Positions 7,170 to 15,032 of a DNA stretch of 57,518 bases are shown here, piece by piece. Below the pieces are notes generated by a model that was not told the DNA's origin, made no database searches, and saw only the letters and a program-made list of their open reading frames with translations. The stretch lies in NCBI GenBank assembly GCA_035533075.1, contig DATLUO010000012.1, positions 1 through 57,518 on the forward strand. The letters are read 5' to 3'. Origin of the DNA: Pirellulales bacterium (GTDB taxonomy: Bacteria > Planctomycetota > Planctomycetia > Pirellulales > JAICIG01). Within the stretch, counting starts at the first letter, position 1. Every line of letters starts with the position of its first letter. A program made the position numbers and the translations under genes.

Positions 7170-10115
7170 TCAATTTGCGATTGGCTCTTGCCGCCTGTGG
7201 CTGGTGAACTTGATCGGCCAGGGCCATCCTTTTTTCTTCGGCTTGGCCGGCCCGTCGTTGGCGGCCTCGTCCAAGGTGGCTTCGCCGGGCGGTTCGGGCG
7301 GGTTTTCGCCATCGGGCAGCGGCAGACGTTCGATCTCGCGCGAGGGCTGCCGCTCTTCGGGCCGCGGAATGTCGGCGCGGGGCCGCGGAGTTTCCGGCGT
7401 GGCCGCCTCAGCCTGCACTTGGGCGGTCGTGCCGCCTAACGGCGGAACGCCCTCCGTCGGGTACAGCGACGGCGGCGCCAGTCCGGCATCCTTGAGCCAA
7501 TCGACCGGCAATTCCGGCGGCAAAGGGTACATCTGCTCAAGTTGGGCCAGGCCCTGATCGATTGGCTCGTCGATCCACACGCCGCGGTCGTTCAGACGCA
7601 TGACGCCCAGGTCGTTGTAGAGGGTCATGCGCTGCTGGTAGTGCTGGAACCAATTGCTCATCAGATTGTTTTGCGAGTCGCTGAGGGCCTGCAAGGCGCT
7701 CAGCAGGTTGTTGGCGGCGGTCGGCCCCAAGGTGGCCGGCGGTTGTCCGAGGACCACGGGCGGCGGCGGCTGGTTCAGCTCCTCGCGCGTGTCGTCGACG
7801 CGCCGAACGGCGATCCGCACCGCTTGCCGCTGGATCTCGAAGTTCACTTCGTAGAGCGTGATGAGTCGCATGTCGGCGCGGAGAGCGATGTTGACGGCGT
7901 CCTCGTACTGGATTGCCGCGCGGCGTTGTTGCTGATACTGCACCAGCGCCTGCCGATAGTTGTTGCGCTGCAGCAGGCGCGTGAAGGGGGGAGCGAATTG
8001 CACGCCGAGCGTCAATTGGCCGTTATTGGCCTCGAATTTCGCCGGGTTGTTGCCCACTGTTCCCAGGCTGCCGTTGGCCGTCAAATTCAAAATGGAGCGC
8101 AACGAGTTGGCATTGTAACAAATCAGCCGCCACTGATCGACGACGCTGGCGCGAATATTCATCCAGTCGAGCCGATGGGCGCGGGCGATCTGCAGCGCGT
8201 CGACGGTGGAAAGCTCAATCGGCGCGATGTTGACGGACTCCAGGCGGGCCTTAGCGGTGACCAACGCGACTTCCTGCGCCAGTCCGGAAAGGTCGTTGGC
8301 CAACGCCACGGCCTCATTGATCGTTTGCTCCGCCGGCTGCACGCCGGACGTCTCGCGCAAGCTTTCCACGCGTGCCTCCAACTGCGTGAAGCGCGTTTCG
8401 AGCTCGGTGGCGCTATCGTCGAGCCGTTGCTTGTCGGCCAGAAACTCGGAACGCTCAACGGGCGTCATGCGGCGGGTGCGGGCTTCCGTGCGGCTGTCGA
8501 GCAGTCGCATGTCGTCGCGCATTCGGGGCAGCGCGCCGCCCGTGTCGGCGCGCAGCCGAGACAGGTCGTCAAGAATCTGCGTCAACTGTTCGTCGCTGGC
8601 ATTGACGGACACGGTCCCCGCTGCTTCGGTAAAGTCGGCGATTTTGTTCTGCAGGTCGTTGAGGCGTGGATCGATGAGCTGGAATTGTTTGATCAGCGGG
8701 TCGTCGAACACCATAGGCAGATCGGGCGGCAGAGCAAGGATGGTTTGTTTAAACGAGTCCTTGGAGTTCTCCAGGCCAATTCGCGCGGCCAAAATGTTCG
8801 CCTTGCTGGTTTCCACGCTTTGCCGGAAGGTGTCGACCTGGGCGATATTGATCAAGCCTGCCGTGAGGTAGGCCTCCAGCAGTCGGAGGGTGCGAGTCTG
8901 CAAATTGAGCGCGTTTTGCGCGTTGTCGATATTGACTTGCTGCTGCAAGATGCCATAGAAGCCGCCGACATTTCCGGCGCCGCCGCCGGCGGCGCCGGCC
9001 ACTGCGGCCGTGGCCGTGCCGCCGAGGCCGCCCGCGCCTCCCCCGGTGCCGAATCCGGTAAAGCCGGCGGCCGTGGCCACGTTGCCAAGACCGCCGACGC
9101 CGGTGCCGCTAAAGCCGGTGATGCCCGTGCCGCCAAAACCGCCGCCTTTTCTGGTTAGCGCGCTGCCGGTCTGGGTGTTGGTGCCGGTTGACACATTCAT
9201 AAACCAGCCCTGTCGCCAGCGCTCGTACGTGCGGAGGTTGGCCAACAGGGTGCGTTCGGCGATGGTCAGCGTTTCGAGGGTGATGATCCGGCCGCCGCCG
9301 CTTAACAGCGGTTGGACCAGGTTCATGTTGATCAGCGAGTTCGTGGCGTTCGTGTGTGGGCCCGCAAGCTGCCAGACGAAGCTGTTGGCGAAATTCACTA
9401 GCAGCGTGCCGCCGGTGACGAACTCCTTGCTTAAGACCGCCGCCGAGCCAGGCGCCACGCCGTTCGTCTGGGTAAGTTGACTTCGTGGCACGACAATCGC
9501 CGGATGGCCCGGCGAAGCCGGCGTGGCGATGACACCGTTGGCTGCCGTCCCCGCCCGCAAGAAGGAGAGACCCGCACCCGGATAGAATTGCAGGTTGAAG
9601 CGGAACCGCTCGGCGCTGACGTCGAGCGCCGAGAGATACAGCGTTTCAAGCTGGGTACGGTGCAAGGGTTGATGAATATACGATAGGGCCACCGCGCCCG
9701 GCATGTCCAGCTTGACGGCCCCTTCGGGCGTCATCTCGCAATACTCCGCCAGCCGCTGCCGCCAGCCAGGATTGGGCAACTGCGGCAGCTCACCGTTGAT
9801 ATGCCACCACGGCGCGGCGCGCTTGCCGTCGACGCGGTGCATGTAGACGTGCGAGTACGGGTCGTCGGGCGGAAGCGGCGGATGGTCGGGGTTGGTCGGG
9901 TCGTAGTAGCGGCTGCGCGGATCCATGTTCAGGTTGAATCCGGCCGGCAACGCCCAACGAGGGTTGTTCGACTTTTCCGCCACCAGATAAGCCACCTCGC
10001 GGTCGGCCCGGCCACGCCAGAAGGCACGCGTGCAGCCGGGGGCCGCGATTAGGAGCAGTAATATCAGATTTTGGATTTTGGATTTTGAACCCTGAACCCT
10101 GCGGTGAATTGACAC
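7170..10115 (-). CDS. TolC-like outer-membrane efflux lipoprotein (large)
   Basis: Predicted outer-membrane channel component of an export system. The 981-residue protein starts with a lipoprotein signal (NLILLLLIAAPGC, Cys lipidated). Long helical stretches typical of TolC repeats include LQTRTLRLLEAYLTAGLINIAQVDTF and YRQALVQYQQQRRAAIQYEDAV. Low-complexity Gly-rich loops lie at about residues 345-405, and a Pro-rich tail ends the protein. It is twice the usual TolC length. The start is set at a GTG (10115) because a strong AGGGAGG lies 7 nt upstream; the frame stays open to 10196. The signal-peptide region is encoded by a heptamer repeat (10067-10101). No inner-membrane or adaptor partner is adjacent. 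Confidence 0.75.
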   Translation of the reverse strand: MSIHRRVQGSKSKIQNLILLLLIAAPGCTRAFWRGRADREVAYLVAEKSNNPRWALPAGFNLNMDPRSRYYDPTNPDHPPLPPDDPYSHVYMHRVDGKRAAPWWHINGELPQLPNPGWRQRLAEYCEMTPEGAVKLDMPGAVALSYIHQPLHRTQLETLYLSALDVSAERFRFNLQFYPGAGLSFLRAGTAANGVIATPASPGHPAIVVPRSQLTQTNGVAPGSAAVLSKEFVTGGTLLVNFANSFVWQLAGPHTNATNSLINMNLVQPLLSGGGRIITLETLTIAERTLLANLRTYERWRQGWFMNVSTGTNTQTGSALTRKGGGFGGTGITGFSGTGVGGLGNVATAAGFTGFGTGGGAGGLGGTATAAVAGAAGGGAGNVGGFYGILQQQVNIDNAQNALNLQTRTLRLLEAYLTAGLINIAQVDTFRQSVETSKANILAARIGLENSKDSFKQTILALPPDLPMVFDDPLIKQFQLIDPRLNDLQNKIADFTEAAGTVSVNASDEQLTQILDDLSRLRADTGGALPRMRDDMRLLDSRTEARTRRMTPVERSEFLADKQRLDDSATELETRFTQLEARVESLRETSGVQPAEQTINEAVALANDLSGLAQEVALVTAKARLESVNIAPIELSTVDALQIARAHRLDWMNIRASVVDQWRLICYNANSLRSILNLTANGSLGTVGNNPAKFEANNGQLTLGVQFAPPFTRLLQRNNYRQALVQYQQQRRAAIQYEDAVNIALRADMRLITLYEVNFEIQRQAVRIAVRRVDDTREELNQPPPPVVLGQPPATLGPTAANNLLSALQALSDSQNNLMSNWFQHYQQRMTLYNDLGVMRLNDRGVWIDEPIDQGLAQLEQMYPLPPELPVDWLKDAGLAPPSLYPTEGVPPLGGTTAQVQAEAATPETPRPRADIPRPEERQPSREIERLPLPDGENPPEPPGEATLDEAANDGPAKPKKKGWPWPIKFTSHRRQEPIAN
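10067..10101. repeat. Heptamer tandem array inside a CDS (GATTTTG x3 + AACCCTG x2)
   Basis: Five consecutive 7-bp units of two different sequences. It lies within the 5' end of the TolC-like gene and encodes, on the minus strand, the n-region residues (VQGSKSKIQNL) just before the hydrophobic lipoprotein core. Confidence 0.93.
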
Positions 10116-10331
10116 CGGGTTGCCTCCCTGTAAAGAACGAACTACCACAATGCTTCCGCATCCGGCACCAATCGTTGCCGGGCAGGCGGCAGCCACGTAA
10201 TCCCGGACGCGCTGCCGGCCTATCTGGACTTCGGTTGGCGAATTCTGCCGTCTTTAGCGATTCTGGCAGTCGTGCGGGTGGAAACGGTCGTGCTCCACGT
10301 GCCGGTGGCGTCTTCGCTGGGCAATCAACAC

Positions 10332-10347
10332 TGGCATGGCGTCTGCA
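10332..10347 (+). promoter_or_regulatory. Possible sigma-54 promoter (-24/-12)
   Basis: TGGCATGGCGTCTGCA keeps the GG and GC dinucleotides at the correct spacing, with two mismatches to TGGCAC-N5-TTGCA. It lies 50 bp before the ATG at 10398, a spacing close to that of the flgF promoter. The rest of the 282-bp gap 10116-10397 shows nothing else recognisable. Confidence 0.4.
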
Positions 10348-10397
10348 CAGCGGGTAGAATGTATTTGAACGATCCAACGTGCTGAAAGGCCCTCTTT

Positions 10398-10976
10398 ATG
10401 TGGCGAAGCGTTTTTCTCTTCACGAGCGGCGTATTAATCGCCGCGAGCGCCCGGCTTGCGGCACAGGAAGGGTCTGCGGCCCCGCCGGGCACACCCGCCC
10501 AGGCGAGCGCGCGGCGCGCGGAAGAGCGCGCCCCGACCGGCGGCGCACCCGAAAACCGCTCGCGATACCGCCTCTCCAACGGCCGCTGGTGGTATCGGAC
10601 GCCCGACAATCGTTGGTCGTATTTCGACGGCTCCCGCTGGAGGCCGTACACCGCCGGTATCGGCTATGTGCGGCGGCCCGTCGATCCCGCGCTGTTGAGG
10701 CTGGAATACAAAGAAGGCGTTCTTGGCCGACGCCGCTGGCCGCGCGTCGGCGGAGGCCTCATCTGGCAAGGGGGAGGAGAGGGTTTACCTCTGAGCGGCA
10801 CGCAGGGATCGGCCGGTGGTGCCCCCAGCGGATCGTTTACCGATCCGGTTGGCGTTCCCAGCGGGATCAACACCAGCATTGGGACCTCCACGGGCGTTGG
10901 CGGACTAAACGGCGCGGGCCGGGCATTTTCCGGCTTTGGCGTCGGTCCGACCATGGGCAGCGGCCGACCGCGATAA
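10398..10976 (+). CDS. Secreted protein of unknown function with aromatic WWYRTPDNRWSYF motif
   Basis: A 192-residue exported protein. A signal peptide (MWRSVFLFTSGVLIAASARLAAQ) is followed by a Pro/Ala-rich linker. A compact Trp/Tyr-rich motif at about residues 55-85 (RYRLSNGRWWYRTPDNRWSYF, then DGSRWRPY) follows, and the tail is Gly-rich and low-complexity. Comparable RW-YF motifs recur in secreted planctomycete proteins, but no function is known to me. The candidate sigma-54 site upstream is the only regulatory hint. Confidence 0.7.
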   Translation: MWRSVFLFTSGVLIAASARLAAQEGSAAPPGTPAQASARRAEERAPTGGAPENRSRYRLSNGRWWYRTPDNRWSYFDGSRWRPYTAGIGYVRRPVDPALLRLEYKEGVLGRRRWPRVGGGLIWQGGGEGLPLSGTQGSAGGAPSGSFTDPVGVPSGINTSIGTSTGVGGLNGAGRAFSGFGVGPTMGSGRPR

Positions 10977-11037
10977 AACAAAAGTCCTTCCTGGCTTTTT
11001 CCTGGCCTGAAACCTTTTCCTGGCCCGGAGGTCGCGG

Positions 11038-11130
11038 TGGTCGCGAACCGGGGCATCGGTTGGCCGCCGAGTGGTTGAGCAGATCCGGCCGCTGCCTGGC
11101 CAACCTCTGCCCCAGCCACCGCGCTCGGTG
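11038..11130 (+). repeat. Partial MITE-like element
   Basis: Half of the central hairpin (CCGGGGCATCGGTTGG) followed about 50 bp later by ACCTCTGCCCCAGCCACCGC. It lies in the roughly 510-bp gap 10977-11489, which also holds the terminator at 11316-11387 and no convincing gene. Confidence 0.7.
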
Positions 11131-11315
11131 TCGCAAATCTCCTGTACCCAAAGACTTGTGTCGTTTTCGCCGTCGGCGGCTTGTGGCGATCGCGATTCGC
11201 ACAAGGATGGTGTAACCGAACGCCCTGGCGGTCCACTTCTTCACTGTGGTCGTGCCGGGCACATCGGCAACGCTTCCTGTTGCCGGTTCAAGGCGAGCCC
11301 GGCAGCGAACCGCCT

Positions 11316-11387
11316 CCGCTCCCTGCGGCGTTCGACGACGGACTATTCCCGGTAGCTCCGCGTCGCCACGCAGGGAGCGGTTTTTTT
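11316..11387 (+). terminator. Strong rho-independent terminator with a 41-nt loop
   Basis: A perfect 12-bp stem (CCGCTCCCTGCG at 11316-11327 with CGCAGGGAGCGG at 11369-11380) is followed immediately by seven T. The loop is about 41 nt and may itself fold. It lies 340 bp after the nearest upstream gene stop, so it may end an unannotated small RNA. Confidence 0.75.
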
Positions 11388-11489
11388 GGTCCGGTCCCGC
11401 TGTAACTGGCGGCCTGAATCGCTACACTTAGGTTTCGATGCCGCAAGCGCTTGCGGCGTACATGAGTCGGCCGGCGGTAAAGGAGTGGT

Positions 11490-12254
11490 ATGACTTCCTT
11501 GGTTGGGGCGCTAGGCTCGTCCGGAGCAAGCTGGAGCAGCGACGGTGGCGAACGCGCCGCAGGCAGCCTGTTGACACACGCGCAGAAGCTTCTGGCGCAT
11601 GCCCAGGGGCTGTTGGCGGCCTCGGCGAGCGTGGCCGGCGCCGCCATCGACCTGACCAGCTTGTCGCATGAGGGCGACGGCGCGTCACCGGTATCGGAAG
11701 CGGACTGGTCGGACATCGCCAAGACCCTGGGAGGCGATGGGCAGGCCTACGCGCAAATCGTTCGCCGCTATCAAGACCAAATCACCGCCCAGATGTGGCG
11801 GCTCAGCCGGCAACGCGCCGACTGCGAGCAACTCGTTCACGAAGTGTTTGTCGAGGCGTATTTGAGTTTGCGGGCCTTCAAGGGACGGGCGCCCCTGCTG
11901 CACTGGCTCCGCCGCATCGCCACCCGCGTCGGCTATCGTTATTGGAAAGAGCAGGCGCGGGCGCGTCGCCAGGCGGGCGTATCGATCCAGGACTGGCACC
12001 GTAGCGTCGAGCCGGTCAACAACGATGCCGCCGAGCAAGCCGCCGTTATCGTCCACAGCGTGCTTGGGGAGCTTCCGCCGCGCGACCGGCTGGTGCTCAC
12101 GCTGCTTTATTTGGAGGGTTGCTCGGTGGCCGAAGCCGCCGATCGTTCCGGCTGGAGCCAGACGATGGTCAAGGTGCAGGCCCACCGGGCACGCAAGAAG
12201 CTGAAGAAACTGCTCGAGGAACGACAAATCGACGAGTCGATTTTTGAGCGATAG
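11490..12254 (+). CDS. ECF-type RNA polymerase sigma factor
   Basis: Sigma-70 family protein of 254 residues. An unusual N-terminal extension of about 80 Ala/Ser-rich residues precedes region 2 (YAQIVRRYQDQITAQMWRLS, then EQLVHEVFVEAYLSLRAFKG), and region 4 (LPPRDRLVLTLLYLEGCSVA followed by a helix-turn-helix SGWSQTMVKVQAHRARKKL) ends near residue 242. There is no region 3, as expected for ECF factors. AGGAG 4 nt before the ATG fixes the start. The two downstream genes form a co-transcribed set that probably controls its activity. Confidence 0.92.
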   Translation: MTSLVGALGSSGASWSSDGGERAAGSLLTHAQKLLAHAQGLLAASASVAGAAIDLTSLSHEGDGASPVSEADWSDIAKTLGGDGQAYAQIVRRYQDQITAQMWRLSRQRADCEQLVHEVFVEAYLSLRAFKGRAPLLHWLRRIATRVGYRYWKEQARARRQAGVSIQDWHRSVEPVNNDAAEQAAVIVHSVLGELPPRDRLVLTLLYLEGCSVAEAADRSGWSQTMVKVQAHRARKKLKKLLEERQIDESIFER

Positions 12255-12269
12255 TTTTGATCCAATAAG

Positions 12270-12563
12270 ATGAGCGATCTGAACCAATTCGAGCGTTTGG
12301 CAAGCGTGGCCCGCAACGAGCGCGCTCCGCGGATCGACGTGGCTGCGCGCGTGGCCGCCAGCGTCGACGCGTTCGAGTGCCGCCGCGGGGCGTTGCGAGC
12401 GGTGGGTTACTTGGGCATGGGGGCCGATTCGCCGTTATTGGCTTTTGCCGGCCTGTCGCTGGCCGCGGCGGTGTTGGTGGGCATGTTCGCGCTGCCGTGT
12501 TGGGAGTCGCTCGAAGATCCCCTGGTGGCCTTTTGCAAACCGTTAAGCGCAATCTTCGAATGA
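12270..12563 (+). CDS. Small single-pass membrane protein in ECF operon (possible anti-sigma partner)
   Basis: A 97-residue protein with a charged, probably cytoplasmic N-terminal half (QFERLASVARNERAPRIDVA) and one clear transmembrane segment (LLAFAGLSLAAAVLVGMFAL). The position 15 bp after the sigma gene, the size and the topology suggest a membrane regulator of the sigma factor, but no zinc-binding anti-sigma motif (HxxxCxxC) is present. The role is inferred from context only. Its stop overlaps the start of the next gene (ATGA). Confidence 0.7.
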   Translation: MSDLNQFERLASVARNERAPRIDVAARVAASVDAFECRRGALRAVGYLGMGADSPLLAFAGLSLAAAVLVGMFALPCWESLEDPLVAFCKPLSAIFE

Positions 12564-13132
12564 GTACCACTGAAACGACCTGGCCCGTTCCGCAAACCGC
12601 CGCAACCGGCGGGCGACCCCCGCGCCGCCTGCTGCTCGGCATGATGGTCGCCGTCTTCTGTTCCGGCGGCGTGATCGGCAGCGGCGCCTCGCTGATGCTC
12701 ATCAACCGCCGCATCGAAGACAGCGCCAAGCGTCACGATCCCGTGATTGTGGGCCACCAGGTGGCATCGGAGCTCGAAGAAAAACTGTCGCTGAGCGAGG
12801 AGCAGGTCTCTCAGGTCGATCGAATCATGAAAGAGCATCTGGCGTCGATGGATCGGCTGCGGCGCGAAGTGTTCTTTCCGAAGATTCGCGAGTCGTTCAC
12901 GCAGATGAACGAGGCCGTGGCCGCGGTGCTGAACGACGAGCAGCGCGTGCAGTGGACGGCCTGGCTGGAAGAGCGGCGGCAGCGCGTTTGCCCGCCGGGC
13001 GAACACGGCCGGCACGGGCGCGGGCATTTCCACAAGCCCTCCTCGGAGGGAGGGGATTCCCGTGTGCGCCGAGGCCGGCAGGACGGCGAATCAACGCCTG
13101 TTGAGAGCGGTGCGAACAGCCACTCGGACTGA
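12560..13132 (+). CDS. Spy/CpxP/ZraP-like periplasmic sensor protein with N-terminal anchor
   Basis: 190 residues: a cytoplasmic N-terminus, one transmembrane helix (LLLGMMVAVFCSGGVIGSGA), then a helical domain LSLSEEQVSQVDRIMKEHLA ... FTQMNEAVAAVLNDEQRVQW typical of LTXXQ/heavy-metal-resistance periplasmic proteins. The tail is His/Gly/Arg-rich (HGRHGRGHFHK) and could bind metal. Translationally coupled to the preceding gene by an ATGA overlap. Sigma, membrane protein and periplasmic helical sensor together look like an envelope-stress or metal-responsive cassette (inference). Confidence 0.75.
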   Translation: MSTTETTWPVPQTAATGGRPPRRLLLGMMVAVFCSGGVIGSGASLMLINRRIEDSAKRHDPVIVGHQVASELEEKLSLSEEQVSQVDRIMKEHLASMDRLRREVFFPKIRESFTQMNEAVAAVLNDEQRVQWTAWLEERRQRVCPPGEHGRHGRGHFHKPSSEGGDSRVRRGRQDGESTPVESGANSHSD

Positions 13133-13166
13133 ACCGCTTCCAGCGGGCTTTGTGGCAGGCCGGTGA

Positions 13167-13427
13167 TTAGCGGAACCGCCAAACACGGAGAACCACGACC
13201 TTCTGGGCCCGAACATCGACCCGGAAGGTTGCTCCCAAAGGGGCAACGAACACGATTCGACGATCGGCTTCGCGCGATTCGCTGTGCGCGTACGGATCGC
13301 TTTGAAGGAGCCGATCAATGTCGCGGGCAGCGGCTGTGATTTTCCGTCGTTCCAAGGAATCAGCATTAACCCACGTTGCAGCAAGGTCCGCGTCGGCATC
13401 GTCCTTCCACCGAACAACAAATTTCAC
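13167..13427 (-). CDS. RelE/ParE-like toxin
   Basis: An 86-residue protein with the RelE/ParE-type beginning (KFVVRWKDDADADLAATWVN), a central helical DIDRLLQSDPYAHSESR and a basic C-terminal beta strand (RVDVRAQKVVVLRVWRFR). In the family these proteins cleave ribosome-bound mRNA or inhibit gyrase; which applies here cannot be told. The start overlaps the last codon of the antitoxin gene (ATGA), the usual arrangement for co-translated pairs. Confidence 0.8.
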   Translation of the reverse strand: MKFVVRWKDDADADLAATWVNADSLERRKITAAARDIDRLLQSDPYAHSESREADRRIVFVAPLGATFRVDVRAQKVVVLRVWRFR

Positions 13428-13654
13428 AAGCGCTCCAGTCGAGCAAGGACCTCATCGATGCTGTAGTCCGGCCCTTCTTCTCTGCGCTTCCACTCTTCCT
13501 CACTAAGGGGCGGTTCATCGTATCCGGGAGGCGGCGAAGTGCTCACCGGCGTAAATATCCCGACGACACGCCCGGTCTCATCGCACAGATCGAGCGGCTG
13601 GCTGAGGTTGAGGAGCTTGCTGCGCAACTCGGCATCGATCGTGATTCTCGTCAT
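13424..13654 (-). CDS. Antitoxin of RelE/ParE-like pair
   Basis: A 76-residue acidic partner placed directly upstream of the toxin. The N-terminus (MTRITIDAELRSKLLNLSQP) looks like a ribbon or SpoVT-type fold, with a middle DETGRVVGIFTP and an acidic tail SEEEWKRREEGPDYSIDEVL that would wrap the toxin. AAGGA 8 nt before the ATG at 13654 decides the start; the frame extends to 13741 into a repeat. I recognise the layout common in planctomycete pairs, not a named family. Confidence 0.75.
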   Translation of the reverse strand: MTRITIDAELRSKLLNLSQPLDLCDETGRVVGIFTPVSTSPPPGYDEPPLSEEEWKRREEGPDYSIDEVLARLERL

Positions 13655-13708
13655 AAGTCTATCCTTGTAGGTCGCATTCGTTCCGGCCTGCTTTGCGGAG
13701 GCTGGTTT

Positions 13709-13714
13709 ATTATA
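13709..13714 (-). promoter_or_regulatory. Candidate -10 box (TATAAT) for the toxin-antitoxin operon
   Basis: On the minus strand GTGTATAATAAACC lies about 55 bp before the antitoxin ATG. The box coincides with the outer end of the left arm of a MITE-like element. No good -35 is seen at 17 bp. Confidence 0.4.
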
Positions 13715-13935
13715 CACTTCACGCGGCGGAGAATGAGACATCGGCGGTGGCTGGGGCAGAGCCTGGCCAGGTGGAGGATGGCACTTCGTTCATCTCGGCG
13801 GCCAGGCGATGTCCCGGTGCGTCCAACCGGGGCATCGCTTGGCCGTCACGCTGTTGAAGTCGCCAGCCGCTATCGGGCCAAGCTCTGCCCCAGCCACCGC
13901 TTTTGCTCGCGGAAAACTGTCTCATTCTCGACCGC
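13715..13935. mobile_element. Complete MITE-like element (left arm, central hairpin, right arm)
   Basis: The left arm (about 13723-13768) contains GAATGAGACA and GCGGTGGCTGGGGCAGAGC. The central hairpin is 13801-13817 / 13827-13843 (CCGGGGCATCGCTTGGC). The right arm (about 13875-13930) is the inverse of the left, AGCTCTGCCCCAGCCACCGC then TGTCTCATTCTCG. The whole is an imperfect palindrome of about 200 bp with no ORF of its own, hence non-autonomous. Confidence 0.8.
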
Positions 13936-14010
13936 TAACTGGCCAGCCTCTGCCCCAGCCACCGCCATTCTTGGTTCGGCTAAATGTCTCATTGCTGGCC
14001 GCGTAAGGTA
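13936..14010 (+). repeat. Second MITE-like right arm in tandem
   Basis: GCCTCTGCCCCAGCCACCGC, then AAATGTCTCATTGCTGGCC and the outer end GCGTAAGGTATAGCC. It directly follows the complete element. The remaining 14011-14209 stretch has no recognisable gene. Confidence 0.8.
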
Positions 14011-14209
14011 TAGCCGTCCAGGATTCACTCGCCCAGCCAAGAACGGAACCGGCTGAACCTGCGCCTCAGCGGCAACTCCCGCCTGTAAGAGACCGCGTTG
14101 TTCAACGCCATCAAGCCTTGCGGCCGTCCACGTGGCGTCGCGATAATTGCCCGCTTTCAATCGACTTAGCGTACTTTCCGACCACCTTTGACGGTCCGCC
14201 ATCGAACGT

Positions 14210-14225
14210 TGGCACACGGCTTGCT
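14210..14225 (+). promoter_or_regulatory. Sigma-54 (RpoN) promoter for the flagellar operon
   Basis: TGGCACACGGCTTGCT matches TGGCAC-N5-TTGCW at every defined position. The predicted transcription start is near 14236, about 43 nt before the flgF ATG. This implies an RpoN-dependent activator for the rod/ring/hook-associated operon, as in many polar flagella systems. No activator gene is in the window. Confidence 0.85.
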
Positions 14226-14278
14226 GAATGGGGCGACCGTTCCTGCCCGGGGGGGCGTGACCGCCAGATCGCCAGGCG

Positions 14279-15031
14279 ATGCCCTACGGACTTTATATCT
14301 CGGCCGAAGGCGCCCAGGCGCAAAGCCTGCGCATGGAGGTCATTGCCAACAATTTGGCCAACGTCAATTCGCCCGGCTTCAAGCGCGAGCAGGCGGTCTT
14401 TCAGTCGCGGTTGGCCGAAGCCGTCCAGCGCGGCATGGCCGTGCCGGGCAGGGGCGGCCTCGATGACTTGGGCGGCGGCGTCGACAGCCTGGCGACGATC
14501 ACCGATTTCTCGCCCGGCGCGTTGCAACCGACCAATGCCCGCACCGATCTGGCAATCGAAGGCGACGCCTTCTTCCAAGTCCGCCGCGACGGCAAAGACT
14601 TTCTCACGCGCGCCGGCAATTTCACGCTTACGCCGACGGGCAATCTCGTGACGCCCAACGGCGATGCGGTGCTTTCGACCCAAGGGACGCCCGTCGTCAT
14701 CGACCCGCAGCTCGGCGCCTGGCACATCACCCCCGACGGCTCCGTTTCGCAGGCCGGCGACAACGTCTACCTGTCGCTGGTCCGTCCGAAATCCTACGGC
14801 GAACTGGTAAAGACCGGCGACAACCTGTTTTCGCCCTTGGCCCCGCCGCTCGCCATCGCGCCCGACGAGCGGCATGTGTTGAGCGGTTTTTTGGAGGCAT
14901 CGGGCGTCCAATCGGTGGGCGAAATGACGGAGATGATTGAAACCTCGCGCGCCTTTGAAGCGAACGTCAACATGATTCGCAGCCAGGACCAGATTCTTGG
15001 AGAGTTGGTGAGTCGGGTGTTGAAAACATAG
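14279..15031 (+). CDS. flgF: Flagellar basal-body rod protein FlgF
   Basis: Proximal rod protein of 250 residues. The N-terminal rod signature is LRMEVIANNLANVNSPGFKR, and the central FlgE/F/G signature is TDLAIEGDAFFQVRRDGKDFLTRAGNFTL. The C-terminal D0 helix MTEMIETSRAFEANVNMIRSQDQ completes the family pattern. It is shorter than FlgG and precedes it, which fits FlgF. First gene after the sigma-54 promoter; the Shine-Dalgarno is weak (AGGCG close to the ATG). Confidence 0.92.
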   Translation: MPYGLYISAEGAQAQSLRMEVIANNLANVNSPGFKREQAVFQSRLAEAVQRGMAVPGRGGLDDLGGGVDSLATITDFSPGALQPTNARTDLAIEGDAFFQVRRDGKDFLTRAGNFTLTPTGNLVTPNGDAVLSTQGTPVVIDPQLGAWHITPDGSVSQAGDNVYLSLVRPKSYGELVKTGDNLFSPLAPPLAIAPDERHVLSGFLEASGVQSVGEMTEMIETSRAFEANVNMIRSQDQILGELVSRVLKT

Positions 15032-15032
15032 A

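Noticed and set aside
7542..9158. Long open frame (538 codons) on the + strand opposite the TolC-like gene
   Set aside because: It is the antisense shadow of a well-supported GC-rich gene with signal peptide and ribosome-binding site; the translated product has no recognisable domain.
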